Positions 43,309 through 52,592 of a stretch of 64,000 bases of DNA are shown in pieces (positions within the stretch are counted from its first letter, which is position 1; each line of letters opens with the position of its first letter). Location: NCBI GenBank assembly GCA_001013295.1, contig LAZY01000038.1, positions 19,671 to 83,670 on the forward strand, in the 5' to 3' direction. The DNA comes from Chryseobacterium indologenes (lineage in GTDB: Bacteria; Bacteroidota; Bacteroidia; Flavobacteriales; Weeksellaceae). The notes under the pieces were generated by a model. It ran no database searches, was not told where the DNA came from, and saw nothing but the letters and a program-made list of their open reading frames with translations. The position numbers and the translations under genes are program-made.

Positions 43309-44631
43309 TTGAATTCTAGAGACGAACTTATCTTCAACCCAGCCGATATTGCCGAAACTCTCAGCGACCTTCCTGCTGACGAGAGGTTGTTGGCATTTTT
43401 GAAAGTTCCGAAAGAATACAAAGCTGAAGTTTTTTCACACCTCGACCCTGACTTTCAGGAAGATACCATCAGAAGTATTGGAAGCGACGAAGTTTCTGAA
43501 ATTCTGAATGCGATGACTCCCGATGACAGGACGGCTCTTTTTGAGGATTTTCCGGATGAACTTATCAAATACTCTATCAATCACCTTAATCCGCAGGAAA
43601 GAAGGATTGCCTTAAAGCTTCTGGGATATAATTCAGATTCTATTGCCCGTCTGATGACTCCTTATTACATCCAGATCCGTAAGGAATGGACGGTAAAGAG
43701 ATGTCTTCAGCAAATAAAAAAGGTAGGAAGAAGAGTGGAAACTATGAACTACCTGTACGTAGTAGATGAAAGAAACCGACTGATTGATGACCTTGCCATC
43801 GGAACTTTACTATTGGAAGAGGAAGACACATTGGTTTCTGACATTACGGATAATCATTTTGTGGCCATTACCACTACGACTTCCAAAGAAGATGCTGTTA
43901 CGTATTTTGAGAAGTATGACCGTGGTGCTCTTCCCATCATTACGGAAGCCGGCGTTCTGGTAGGAATTGTGACTATTGATGACATCCTCGATCAGATCGA
44001 GCAGCAGAATACGGAAGATATTCAGAAATTCGGGGGATTGGAAGCATTGGATCTTCCTTATACCCAAACGTCCTGGACCGAAATGATCAAAAAGAGAGCA
44101 ACCTGGCTGATTATTTTATTTGTTTCGGAAATGCTGACTGCTTCGGCAATGGGATATTTTGACAAAGAAATTGAGAAAGCTGTTGTTCTGGCCTTATTTG
44201 TTCCGCTGATTATTTCCAGTGGAGGAAACTCAGGATCTCAGGCAGCTACCCTGATCATCCGTGCTATGGCCCTTCAGGAAATCAGTCTTAAAGACTGGTG
44301 GTATGTGATGAGGAAGGAGATCGTTTCCGGACTATGTCTGGGAGCTATTTTAGGGGCTATCGGGTTTATCAGGATTATGCTTTGGCAGCAGGTAGGTCTT
44401 TTTGACTATGGTCAATATTGGGTATATGTAGGATTAAGTGTTTCTGTTTCTCTTATTGCGATCGTATTATGGGGTACTTTATCCGGTTCTATGATTCCAT
44501 TTGTTTTAAAGAAATTAAAACTCGACCCAGCGACTTCTTCTGCTCCTTTTGTGGCAACATTAGTGGATGTTACGGGACTTATCATTTATTTTACAGTGGC
44601 CGGACTTTTCTTAACCGGAAAACTTTTGTAA
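43309..44631 (+). CDS. mgtE: Magnesium transporter MgtE
   Basis: About 440-aa Mg2+ channel. Seen in order: superhelical N domain (IAETLSDLPADERLLAFLKV...), two CBS modules (about 125-245, with VGIVTIDDILDQI), the plug helix, and five membrane spans including the pore segment SSGGNSGSQAATLIIRAMAL. Mg2+ binding to the CBS/N domains closes the pore. No ATG is available before the domain; the start must be TTG at 43309, since a TATTTTTG -7 box lies at 43280-43287 and the upstream TTG in frame overlaps it. Confidence 0.92.
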   Translation: MNSRDELIFNPADIAETLSDLPADERLLAFLKVPKEYKAEVFSHLDPDFQEDTIRSIGSDEVSEILNAMTPDDRTALFEDFPDELIKYSINHLNPQERRIALKLLGYNSDSIARLMTPYYIQIRKEWTVKRCLQQIKKVGRRVETMNYLYVVDERNRLIDDLAIGTLLLEEEDTLVSDITDNHFVAITTTTSKEDAVTYFEKYDRGALPIITEAGVLVGIVTIDDILDQIEQQNTEDIQKFGGLEALDLPYTQTSWTEMIKKRATWLIILFVSEMLTASAMGYFDKEIEKAVVLALFVPLIISSGGNSGSQAATLIIRAMALQEISLKDWWYVMRKEIVSGLCLGAILGAIGFIRIMLWQQVGLFDYGQYWVYVGLSVSVSLIAIVLWGTLSGSMIPFVLKKLKLDPATSSAPFVATLVDVTGLIIYFTVAGLFLTGKLL

Positions 44632-44657
44632 TTTTAGGCATCATCTAAAATGCCAAT

Positions 44658-45395
44658 ATGAAAATCGTTTCACTTGTACCCTCTATTACTGAGGCTTTAT
44701 TCGATCTCGGGCTGACTGAAAAAGAAATCATCGGCCGGACAAAATTCTGTATTCATCCTAAGGATAAGGTAAAAAACGTAGCCATAATAGGTGGTACAAA
44801 AAACATTAATATTGATAAGATCAAATCATTACAACCGGACCTTATTCTTGCCAACAAGGAAGAGAATGTGAAAGAGCAGGTAGAGGCTTTAATGGATGAT
44901 TTCAAGGTAATGGTAACCAATGTAGAAACCATCGAAGACAATTATTATCTGCTGAAAAGCTTCGGGAAACTTTTTGGAAAAGAAGAAAGGGCCCAGGCTT
45001 TTAATCTTAAAATCTACGATATTCTCACCCATGCAAAACTTGAAACCAGTATAAAAGCAGCCTATCTCATCTGGAAAAATCCATATATGACTGTTGGTTC
45101 CGACACTTTCATTCACAGAATTTTATCAGAAATAGGATTTGAAAATATTTTTAAAAATAAAACCCGCTACCCTTCCATAACCGCTGAAGATCTCTCTGAA
45201 GCTGATGTCATCATGCTTTCTTCTGAACCTTTTCCATTTAAAGAAAAACATATTGAAGAACTTAAAGCCATCTATCCAGAAAAAAAAATCATGATTGTAG
45301 ATGGCGAAGCCTTTTCCTGGTATGGAACCCATATTGCAAAGTGCGAGAATTATTTTAAAGAAATGCTTATTGAAGTAATGGCCGAACAGGATTAA
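44658..45395 (+). CDS. BtuF-like metal/cobamide-binding protein
   Basis: 245-aa protein with the helical-backbone metal-receptor fold: IVSLVPSITEALFDLGL at the start, GRTKFCIHPKDKVKNVAIIGGTKNINIDKIKSLQPDLILANKEEN, a helical linker and LIWKNPYMTVGSDTFIHRILSEIGFENIF. This is the BtuF/periplasmic binding protein type that captures cobamides or metals. It has no signal peptide, so unlike BtuF it should be cytoplasmic; this form occurs in several Bacteroidota and its role is unclear. It follows mgtE by 26 bp and its end overlaps the end of the convergent mscS gene by 4 bp. Confidence 0.8.
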   Translation: MKIVSLVPSITEALFDLGLTEKEIIGRTKFCIHPKDKVKNVAIIGGTKNINIDKIKSLQPDLILANKEENVKEQVEALMDDFKVMVTNVETIEDNYYLLKSFGKLFGKEERAQAFNLKIYDILTHAKLETSIKAAYLIWKNPYMTVGSDTFIHRILSEIGFENIFKNKTRYPSITAEDLSEADVIMLSSEPFPFKEKHIEELKAIYPEKKIMIVDGEAFSWYGTHIAKCENYFKEMLIEVMAEQD

Positions 45396-47740
45396 ATTTT
45401 AACCGAAATACCATTTTCTTTAAAACTGCTGAACAGACTCTGCTTTACGATGCTTACCGTTTCTTCGATGCGGTAAATACTGCACCAGAATTTAATCAAT
45501 ATTCCGTAGTTTCCTTCGGCAATGGTACTGTAATAAATCTGATAAGGCTTTGTCTGATCTACCTGTGAAACTTCATGAAGTGTACTTTCCGCAATTTCAT
45601 TGATTTTATCCATAGATTCCGTCTCCAAAACTGTTAAAGTGATTTCTACCAGTTTCAAATTATCGGTATAAGTCCAGTTGGTAATATTCTGAGACAGTAT
45701 CGTTCCATTTGGAATGATGATTTCAGCCCCGTTAGGTGCATTGATCTTTGTGGTACGAAGTCCCATAGACTTTACTCTTCCCGTCTGGGAACTGACATCA
45801 ATAATATCACCTATCTGAATAGGTCTGTCGAAAATAAGAATGATCCCGGACACAAAATTATTGACAATACTCTGCAGACCAAGCCCTACTCCCACTCCAA
45901 GAGCTCCGATCACAATGCTTATTTTATCGAGAGGCATTCCTGAAGCGGCTACGGCCAGAAGATACCCTGCAATGAGAATCAAAAGTCTGGTAATCAAAAG
46001 TCTGGAATGCTGCTCTTTGTTGATATTTTCTTCGTCTTCATCTTCAATCTCTCCAAAAAAGTAGGCCACATATTTCTGAAGCAGATGGGCTGTCCAAACC
46101 AAAGCCATAAAAAGCAAAACATTCCCAAGAGTAAATGTAAAACTACCTATGGTATTGGGATGTGAAAGGATCTTTATCAATAATGCCCTGGCAGGAATCC
46201 ACAGATTAAGATTAGAGGCCATCACTGCAAATCCGCCATACCCTAGTATCAGGATAAAAGGTTTTCTCAGATTGGAGCTCAGGCTTTCATGATCAAAAAG
46301 TTTACTTATTCCCCTTTTGACCCTGGATTTATAGATCTGAAGAAGGATAATCTCTGTAATAATCTTCAGCAGGATGTTGAATGAAATAATCTGAACAAAT
46401 ACGGTAATTCCGGTAAGGCTCAGGTTCTGTGCCAGAGAAACCCGTCCAAACAGATTGAGAAAAACCGAAAACAGACTGAAAATCATAAAGATGGTGAGGC
46501 CCAGTTTAAAAGCCATCTTATTATAAGGCAGATGATCTGTATTTTTAAACTTCAATAAGGTATATCCTATTGATACAATATTAAGGAGTATAAGCAGACA
46601 TCTTCCAAATAAATCTGCATTAAGGAAAAGGCTTACCAAACAGATCAAGATGAATACGGCCATAATAAAAAGCCAGCTTCTCACTTCACGATATTCCCAT
46701 GACTTCCTGAATAATAAAAAGATACACACGATAAGGCCCAACTGAAGGATCTCACTGAAGGTAGCCGGAGCATAAAGGTTAATCATCACGGCAATACATA
46801 TTCCTACAAGAAGGATGGGTATAAAAAGTCCATTATTTAAATACCTGAATTTTAAAAGACTGAGATTATCAAAATAACCAGCTTTTTTGATGTACTGTAA
46901 GTTTCCTTTGATATACCAGCTCAGCAAAAGCATAAAAATAGCCAATAGAACCAGGCTTACCCAGATTGTCCTGAAATAATAAACGGTTACAAATTTTTCA
47001 ATTTTGAAATTGTCCGCGGTTTCCTGCTGCACGTTTTTCTTTGAAACACCAGCTTTACCGACCTTCCACAAAGCCGGATATTCTTCTTTAAAAAGATCGA
47101 TTCCTGATCTTTGCAGCCGGTCTTCCAAGGTGCTCATGGCATCTGTAATACTCGTTTTGTATTCCAGCATCTGCCTTTTTTTCTCATTCAGAATTCCCTG
47201 ATTGGCACTCAACAGGCTATCTGTCTTTTTATACTGTTCATTGAGGGCCGTCAGTTCAGGCAAAAACTGTTTGATAACGACTGTATCTTTTACAAGCTTA
47301 ATAAGCGTTGCGTTGTCTTTTAAACTGACTACCTGCTTCCCAATCTTATTGAATTTAGCATCTTGCGTATTGATAAAATTATTTTGATTTTCAATTTCTT
47401 TCCTAATCCCTACCAGTTCATTTTGGTACATCTGTTGATTACGGACATTGAGATCGGCTCTTTTGATACTGGCCAGAATAAGCTTTAGTCTTTCGTCGGT
47501 AGCCTTCATATCACCGAACACTTTGTATGCATCAATACCAAATTCAGCATCTGTATGAGCATTACGGAGTACTCCGTCTACTTTTTCAATGATAAGAAGG
47601 TAATCTGTAGCAGAAGTTTCGTCGCCAAACATTTTGGGAGCCGGAAGAGAATCCTTTTTAGGAGCTTCCTGGGGGCGATACCAATTAACAAGGAATAAGC
47701 ACAGCAATATAAGCCATGCATGGGTGTTTATTTTCATCAT
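45392..47740 (-). CDS. MscS-type mechanosensitive channel, large form
   Basis: 782-aa inner-membrane channel. A cleavable signal (about 1-25), a periplasmic coiled-coil region (about 60-235, e.g. YQNELVGIRKEIENQNNFINTQ), about ten hydrophobic spans, then the MscS core: VIGALGVGVGLGLQSIVNNFVSGIILIFDRPIQIGDIIDV (pore helix and beta-domain entrance), NAPNGAEIIIPNGTILSQNITNWT. The extended N-terminus resembles MscK/YbdG-like large forms. It opens on osmotic downshock. Monocistronic, with the fRMsr terminator just upstream of its start. Confidence 0.9.
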   Translation of the reverse strand: MMKINTHAWLILLCLFLVNWYRPQEAPKKDSLPAPKMFGDETSATDYLLIIEKVDGVLRNAHTDAEFGIDAYKVFGDMKATDERLKLILASIKRADLNVRNQQMYQNELVGIRKEIENQNNFINTQDAKFNKIGKQVVSLKDNATLIKLVKDTVVIKQFLPELTALNEQYKKTDSLLSANQGILNEKKRQMLEYKTSITDAMSTLEDRLQRSGIDLFKEEYPALWKVGKAGVSKKNVQQETADNFKIEKFVTVYYFRTIWVSLVLLAIFMLLLSWYIKGNLQYIKKAGYFDNLSLLKFRYLNNGLFIPILLVGICIAVMINLYAPATFSEILQLGLIVCIFLLFRKSWEYREVRSWLFIMAVFILICLVSLFLNADLFGRCLLILLNIVSIGYTLLKFKNTDHLPYNKMAFKLGLTIFMIFSLFSVFLNLFGRVSLAQNLSLTGITVFVQIISFNILLKIITEIILLQIYKSRVKRGISKLFDHESLSSNLRKPFILILGYGGFAVMASNLNLWIPARALLIKILSHPNTIGSFTFTLGNVLLFMALVWTAHLLQKYVAYFFGEIEDEDEENINKEQHSRLLITRLLILIAGYLLAVAASGMPLDKISIVIGALGVGVGLGLQSIVNNFVSGIILIFDRPIQIGDIIDVSSQTGRVKSMGLRTTKINAPNGAEIIIPNGTILSQNITNWTYTDNLKLVEITLTVLETESMDKINEIAESTLHEVSQVDQTKPYQIYYSTIAEGNYGILIKFWCSIYRIEETVSIVKQSLFSSFKENGISVKI

Positions 47741-47760
47741 TTATGTTTTAAAAAGTTAAA

Positions 47761-47803
47761 ATCCTGTAATTTCGGTGGGAACTCCGAAAATTACAAGATT
47801 TTA
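47761..47803 (-). terminator. Terminator of the fRMsr gene
   Basis: Long stem TGTAATTT-GG/CC-AAAATTACA with an 8-nt loop; it overlaps the stop codon of the 47791-48240 gene. Confidence 0.65.
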
Positions 47804-48240
47804 GATACTTCGTTACAAAGCCATTCCAACAATTCACGGTCTTCTTTCGTGAAAGGATTGATGGTATGGGAATCAATGTCGATCTGACCGATATTTTTTC
47901 CGTCTTTGAAGATCGGAACAACAATTTCTGCTTTTGTATCAATCGAACAGCTCAGATAATTGCTTTCTTCGTGTACATCAGGAACAACAAATGTTTCATT
48001 GGAAACGGCCACCTGACCACAGATACCCTTTCCGTAAGGAATAATGGTGTGATCTGTAGGAGCTCCTACGTAAGGCCCCAGAATCAATTCATCTTTATCC
48101 CCGTTTTTGAAGTAAAAACCTGTCCAGTTGAAATAAGGAATTTCCTGATCCAACAGATGGCATACTTTTTCAAGTTTTTCTTCTGTATTATGCTTAGGAC
48201 TTTCAAGAATAGAGGAAAGCCTTTTCTTTAATTCTGACAT
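47791..48240 (-). CDS. GAF-domain free methionine-R-sulfoxide reductase
   Basis: 149-aa single GAF domain. FNWTGFYF, ELILGPYVGAPTDHTIIPYGKGICGQVA and NYLSCSIDTKAEIVVPIF hold the two or three catalytic cysteines at fRMsr positions, followed by IGQIDIDSHTINPFTKEDRELLEWL. It reduces free methionine-R-sulfoxide in the cytoplasm, part of oxidative-damage repair. 13 bp separate it from the next gene upstream (48254), so it probably belongs to that transcript. Confidence 0.88.
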   Translation of the reverse strand: MSELKKRLSSILESPKHNTEEKLEKVCHLLDQEIPYFNWTGFYFKNGDKDELILGPYVGAPTDHTIIPYGKGICGQVAVSNETFVVPDVHEESNYLSCSIDTKAEIVVPIFKDGKNIGQIDIDSHTINPFTKEDRELLEWLCNEVSKIL

Positions 48241-48253
48241 TATAATTATTTTT

Positions 48254-49681
48254 TTAAGAGAATTGTTTTAAGGAAAGCTCTTCTTTATAGCCGAACATTC
48301 CACGCTCTTTGATCATTTCTGCAACACCTTCCGGAACCTGAGTTTCCCAGCCTTTGGTACAACATGCTATTTTCCTCAATATTTCTCTTGAGTAAATTTC
48401 TAAAAATTCCGGGTTATAATTGGTAATATCTACAATACGATTGTTACGTTTGAAATATTTGTACAATTCTTTAAGGTTCTCCTCCACTTTAAGGTTTGAA
48501 GAATCAAGCAGCTGATGGGTTTCAGGGTCCTTATAAGGATACAGGTATACCCTCATTCCGTTTCTGAAGAATTTACCGAATGCCTCAAGGATTCCTCCTG
48601 ATAAGTTTTTATAGTATTTCTCATCAAATACCATCAACAGGTTGTTTACACCCATTGCGACCCCAATATCTCCACTTGTATAAGAAGCAAAATAATCGAT
48701 CAGTCTGTAATATTCTGAGAAGTTTGAAATAATAACTGTATATCCCAGTTTCCCCAGGATGTCTACTCTATCCAGGAAGTCTCTTTCGTCAATATCACCA
48801 TCGGCTCTAAGGTTGGAAATTGTAATTTCGATAAGGACTTCTGTTTCTTCATGAGTACAGATGGCATCTTTGAAAAACATATCCATCCCGTTCCGAAGCA
48901 TATCAATATTAACCTTTGTTACCGGTCTGAAGCTTCCTCTTACCGCAAAAATATTCTTCTTGTACAGGACATCTGCCGGAAGCATATTACTTCCCTGAGA
49001 ATTGAAGATCACCGCATCGGTCATCCCGTTCTTTACCAATTGCAGAGACATCAGCCTGTTGTCTACATAGGCAAAAGCAGGTCCGCTGAAATCGATCATA
49101 TCAATTTCCAGATTATCTTTTGCAATATCATCGTATAAAGACTCTACAAGGGTTCTTGGATTGTCAAAGTAATTGAAAGCCCCGAAAATCAGGTTTACCC
49201 CAAGGTTTCCTAAAGTTTCCTGCTGTAAGGTAGCATCATTTTCTTTGAATTTTACGTGGATGACGATTTCGTTGTAATCTTCATTTTCTTTCGTCTGAAA
49301 ACGGATTCCTACCCAGCCGTGGCCTTTCACTGTTTTATCAAAATTGATCGTCGTTACGGTATTGGCATAGGAGAAGAACTTTCTGTCAGGATTATTATCT
49401 CTGGAAATCCTTTCCTCAATCAAAGCCACTTCATAACGAAGCATTTTGCGAAGTCTGTTCTGGGTTACATACCTGTTCTTTACTTCTTTTCCGTAGATGG
49501 CATCACTAAAATCTTTGTCATAAGCAGACATTGCCTTAGCAATCGTACCGGAAGCTCCCCCTGCTCTAAAAAAGTGACGAACAGTCTCCTGCCCTGCTCC
49601 AATCTCTGCGAAAGTACCATAAATAGTAGGATCTAGATTAATTGTTAATGCTTTTTGTTTAGGAGTTAGTTTCTGATACAT
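48254..49681 (-). CDS. Conserved Bacteroidota protein of unknown function
   Basis: 475-aa cytosolic protein; widely conserved homologues in Bacteroidota carry unreliable names such as TonB-dependent receptor or nicotinate-nucleotide adenylyltransferase, but neither fits: there is no signal peptide, no barrel and no HxGH motif. It starts LTPKQKALTINLDPTIYGTFAEIGAGQETVRHFF and includes AFAYVDNRLMSLQLVKNGMTDAVIFNSQGSN and RDFLDRVDILGKLGYTVIISNFSEYYRLIDYFASYTSGDIGVAMG. It looks like a nucleotide- or nucleotidyl-handling enzyme of unknown reaction. It is divergent from the metallo-hydrolase gene, with the start codons about 55 bp apart. Confidence 0.6.
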   Translation of the reverse strand: MYQKLTPKQKALTINLDPTIYGTFAEIGAGQETVRHFFRAGGASGTIAKAMSAYDKDFSDAIYGKEVKNRYVTQNRLRKMLRYEVALIEERISRDNNPDRKFFSYANTVTTINFDKTVKGHGWVGIRFQTKENEDYNEIVIHVKFKENDATLQQETLGNLGVNLIFGAFNYFDNPRTLVESLYDDIAKDNLEIDMIDFSGPAFAYVDNRLMSLQLVKNGMTDAVIFNSQGSNMLPADVLYKKNIFAVRGSFRPVTKVNIDMLRNGMDMFFKDAICTHEETEVLIEITISNLRADGDIDERDFLDRVDILGKLGYTVIISNFSEYYRLIDYFASYTSGDIGVAMGVNNLLMVFDEKYYKNLSGGILEAFGKFFRNGMRVYLYPYKDPETHQLLDSSNLKVEENLKELYKYFKRNNRIVDITNYNPEFLEIYSREILRKIACCTKGWETQVPEGVAEMIKERGMFGYKEELSLKQFS

Positions 49682-49735
49682 TAGGACATGAAATTTTTTG
49701 TAAATTTACCAAAATTAAACCAACCTCAAAACAAA

Positions 49736-50503
49736 ATGAAGTTGAAATTTTTAGGAACCGGTACTTCCCAAGGTGTGCCCGTTATAGGCTGTACATGTGA
49801 AGTGTGTACTTCCGAAAATCCCAAAGACAAACGTTTACGCTCTTCCGTGATGGTCACTACGGAGGAAAATAAAAAAATACTCATCGATTGTGGTCCGGAT
49901 TTCAGACAGCAAATGCTTACCAACCACGAACATAACGTAGATATTGCGCTGATCACCCATGAACATAATGATCATGTGATAGGGCTGGATGATATGAGGC
50001 CGCTCATTTTCAAGAGTGGAAAAGATGTCCCCCTCTACTGTTATTCAAGAGTAGCTCATGAAATTAAAAACCGTTTTCCTTACGCCTTTGCAGATGTGAG
50101 GTATCCCGGTGCCCCCGCTTTTGAACTTCACGAGATCGAAAACAAACCGTTTCAGGTTTTAGATACTGAGATCACTCCTATTGAAGTGATTCATTTTAAG
50201 ATTACGGTCTTTGGATATAAGTTTAAAAATCTGGCTTACATCACAGATGCTGGCTTTATTTCCGAAACTGAAAAGGAAAAACTGAAAAATTTGGATGTGC
50301 TGATTTTAAACTGTATCAGAAAATTCGACCCACATCCCGCTCATTTTATCCTTCCGGATGTCATCAAACTGTTTGAAGAGCTGAAACCTAAAAAATTATT
50401 TTTAACCCACATCAGCCATCATTTAGGCGTGCATGATATTGAAGATAAACAACTTCCACCAGGAATAAACCTTGCTTACGATGGTTTGGAAATTATTTTT
50501 TAA
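49736..50503 (+). CDS. MBL-fold metallo-hydrolase (PhnP-like)
   Basis: 255-aa metallo-beta-lactamase-fold phosphodiesterase. Motifs: FLGTGTSQGVPVIGCTCEVC at the start (with two cysteine/zinc-like residues), the di-metal motif LITHEHNDHVIGLDDMR (HxHxDH), KNLAYITDAGFIS and the late HISHH. The PhnP group cleaves cyclic phosphodiesters; in flavobacteria this stand-alone form is near-universal and its natural substrate is unknown. The ATG at 49736 gives the family N-terminus; a 16-codon extension is not family-like. Confidence 0.9.
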   Translation: MKLKFLGTGTSQGVPVIGCTCEVCTSENPKDKRLRSSVMVTTEENKKILIDCGPDFRQQMLTNHEHNVDIALITHEHNDHVIGLDDMRPLIFKSGKDVPLYCYSRVAHEIKNRFPYAFADVRYPGAPAFELHEIENKPFQVLDTEITPIEVIHFKITVFGYKFKNLAYITDAGFISETEKEKLKNLDVLILNCIRKFDPHPAHFILPDVIKLFEELKPKKLFLTHISHHLGVHDIEDKQLPPGINLAYDGLEIIF

Positions 50504-50542
50504 AAAAAATCTTCAAAAAGCTTTTGAACATTGAAAAAAGTT

Positions 50543-50562
50543 CCTATATTTGCACACCAATT
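50543..50562 (+). promoter_or_regulatory. Promoter region of tRNA-Leu
   Basis: A -7 box TATATTTG precedes GCACACC about 35 bp before the tRNA, with TTG of TTTTGAAC about 18 bp upstream of the box. Confidence 0.45.
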
Positions 50563-50594
50563 TGAAACAAACATCATGTTTGAATCAACATCAA

Positions 50595-50674
50595 GCCCAG
50601 GTGGCGGAATTGGTAGACGCGCTGGTCTCAAACACCAGTTCTTAGGAGTACCGGTTCGATCCCGGTCCTGGGTA
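50595..50674 (+). tRNA. tRNA-Leu (CAA anticodon)
   Basis: 80-nt class II tRNA: acceptor GCCCAGG/CCTGGGT (one G-U), anticodon stem-loop CTGGT-CTCAAAC-ACCAG giving CAA, a long variable arm after the loop, T arm CCGGTTCGATCCCGG, discriminator A, no encoded CCA. Tandem hairpin terminator follows. The AT-rich accessory island begins immediately downstream, a common situation for integrated elements. Confidence 0.95.
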
Positions 50675-50678
50675 CAAA

Positions 50679-50716
50679 AAACCTCTGAAATCTTTTGATT
50701 TTCAGAGGTTTTTGAT
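50679..50716 (+). terminator. Terminator of tRNA-Leu
   Basis: Stem ACCTCTGAAA/TTTTCAGAGGT with a short loop, then a T-run. Confidence 0.75.
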
Positions 50717-50753
50717 TTTTAGGGTGGTCAAAAGGGTGGCTAATTATTTTATT

Positions 50754-52463
50754 TTATTCAATTTTTTTTTCAACAAAAGAATTCAGGATATTTTGAAATC
50801 TTGAACTTTTCCCCTCCCTATACCCTTTTTCTTTAGCTTGCCTCATAATATATTTATTAAAAGGAAGTAATTTATTTTGTTCAGATTTTTTACATTCCAC
50901 TATGTAATTGTCAATGAGGATATCTAATTGTAATATTCCATCAGCAAAGTAATCTTCAAGTTTAATTAGAATTTCAAGAGGTACCATTACAAATTCTTTC
51001 ACAAAACAATCTTCAGGAATAACTCTACTCCGTTTCAATTTTTCAAACCTGTCATTCAGTAAATACCTGAAACCTTCAATGTCAAAGCAAGGATCTTGAT
51101 AGACAATTATAGGATAAACATTAAATCTATCCGTTATCTCAAATCTATCCAAATTCTGGAAGATTGTAGTTAAGTAATTCTCTATCACATTTAGTAACTG
51201 TGTTATACCTTTATCTTTATGTTTTTGATTTTTCCCACTTTTTTCTATTGTCTTAAGTTCAAAGCTTTGAAGAAACTCACGCTGAATTTCCTCTAAATTA
51301 CCACAATGTTTAATCTTAGCATTTAACATAACATCTTTAAATTCAAATAGAAATATGCTTTTCCCTTTTCTGATATAAAAATCAGGTTCTCCATCTCCTA
51401 TTTTTTTTCTCAACTCATCTCCTGATATAAGTTTTTTATATGTTTTTGAAAAGCAACCTTCCATTATTTCATAAAACAAATATTTTTCTGTAAAACGCTC
51501 TCCTACTAATTGTTTAAATTGAGGATAATTTTTTATTTTATTCATCCCTTTCTCTTTCAACGTAGAAGCAAGATCAAACAAAAAACTCTGAAACATTTTA
51601 TCAATAAAAAAGTTTGAAAAAATAATACTGTATAAATTATTGCCATGACAATAAATCGGCTTACTTCTTAATCCTGTAAAATCAGCTGTCCTTTTAAAAC
51701 TGTTGATATCAATACTCATCGTATGTAAGAGCTTTTTCTGATAGCATCTCACAGGAACGATTTTCATCAAGTTTGAAGCTCCTTCTTCGTTAGTAGTATT
51801 TCTAAGATAGATGTGCAAAACAAAGTGTAAATAATCCTCCCATTTTTCAATCTGATTTTCTTTTAGAAATACTTTTAGATATCCTTTGAATTCTACATCT
51901 TGCTCACAAAAAATCATAAAGCAATAAAACCTTATAAATTCTACTCTATAATCTTTAGGATAAATTACATCATTAATTTTTAATTGTACTGGCAAATGAT
52001 GTAAAACTTGTGAGTCCGCATCTTTAATAGACGCCAAATCCTTAGTTGAATAATGAATCCTTTCATCACAACAAATTAAATAAGCAATAAATAAATTTGA
52101 AAAATCATCCTTTGACTCAAGTATATCCTCAGTATTCTCATTATGGTTTTCTAAAATATACTCAATTAATATCAATAAAGAAGCTTTATCTAAAAACACA
52201 TAATTTTCTAATTCATCAGTAATACACTGTAAATAATCAGTGATTTCACGTTGTAACTTTGCGTTCATTTTAAACAATAATGGAATAAAAAAATCAAGTT
52301 CGCTTTGGTTACTTGTCATTAAACCCTTTTTAAACAACAAATATGAAAGCCATGCAATAGAACTTTTTGATGGAATAATTTTAAGAATATCCATCAGATT
52401 ATCTTTTCCTGCAGGAAACACACATGAATATGTAATCTGCCTTTTCACAACTAAGCACTCCAT
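50754..52463 (-). CDS. Large protein with C-terminal PD-(D/E)xK-like nuclease motif
   Basis: 569-aa soluble protein, not recognised as a named family. Near residue 370-390 the string GEPDFYIRKGKSIFLFEFKD fits the PD...ExK active site of restriction-endonuclease-like nucleases, preceded by a helix containing KKLISGDELRKKIGDG. The N-terminal 330 residues are helical and could be a target-recognition or scaffold region. First gene after tRNA-Leu, followed (upstream in transcription) by the lipoprotein gene. Defence nuclease is plausible by context; not proven. Confidence 0.6.
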   Translation of the reverse strand: MECLVVKRQITYSCVFPAGKDNLMDILKIIPSKSSIAWLSYLLFKKGLMTSNQSELDFFIPLLFKMNAKLQREITDYLQCITDELENYVFLDKASLLILIEYILENHNENTEDILESKDDFSNLFIAYLICCDERIHYSTKDLASIKDADSQVLHHLPVQLKINDVIYPKDYRVEFIRFYCFMIFCEQDVEFKGYLKVFLKENQIEKWEDYLHFVLHIYLRNTTNEEGASNLMKIVPVRCYQKKLLHTMSIDINSFKRTADFTGLRSKPIYCHGNNLYSIIFSNFFIDKMFQSFLFDLASTLKEKGMNKIKNYPQFKQLVGERFTEKYLFYEIMEGCFSKTYKKLISGDELRKKIGDGEPDFYIRKGKSIFLFEFKDVMLNAKIKHCGNLEEIQREFLQSFELKTIEKSGKNQKHKDKGITQLLNVIENYLTTIFQNLDRFEITDRFNVYPIIVYQDPCFDIEGFRYLLNDRFEKLKRSRVIPEDCFVKEFVMVPLEILIKLEDYFADGILQLDILIDNYIVECKKSEQNKLLPFNKYIMRQAKEKGYREGKSSRFQNILNSFVEKKIE

Positions 52464-52592
52464 TTCTTTACTAATAATTTAAAATATTTTCATTTCTATT
52501 CTTTTGTTTTCTATCTCCTTAGCAAATAAAGCTTCTCTTTTTATTATACACTAATACAGTATAAACTCTCCTCGTCTGAGTTGAATGGTTTT

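Noticed and set aside
48254..49681. TonB-dependent receptor or NMN adenylyltransferase
   Set aside because: No signal peptide, beta-barrel, plug or HxGH motif is present, so these names were not used.
50543..50562. AAGTTCCTAT near tRNA-Leu as a fifth copy of the hairpin loop motif
   Set aside because: It overlaps the TATATTTG promoter box and has no flanking complementary arms.
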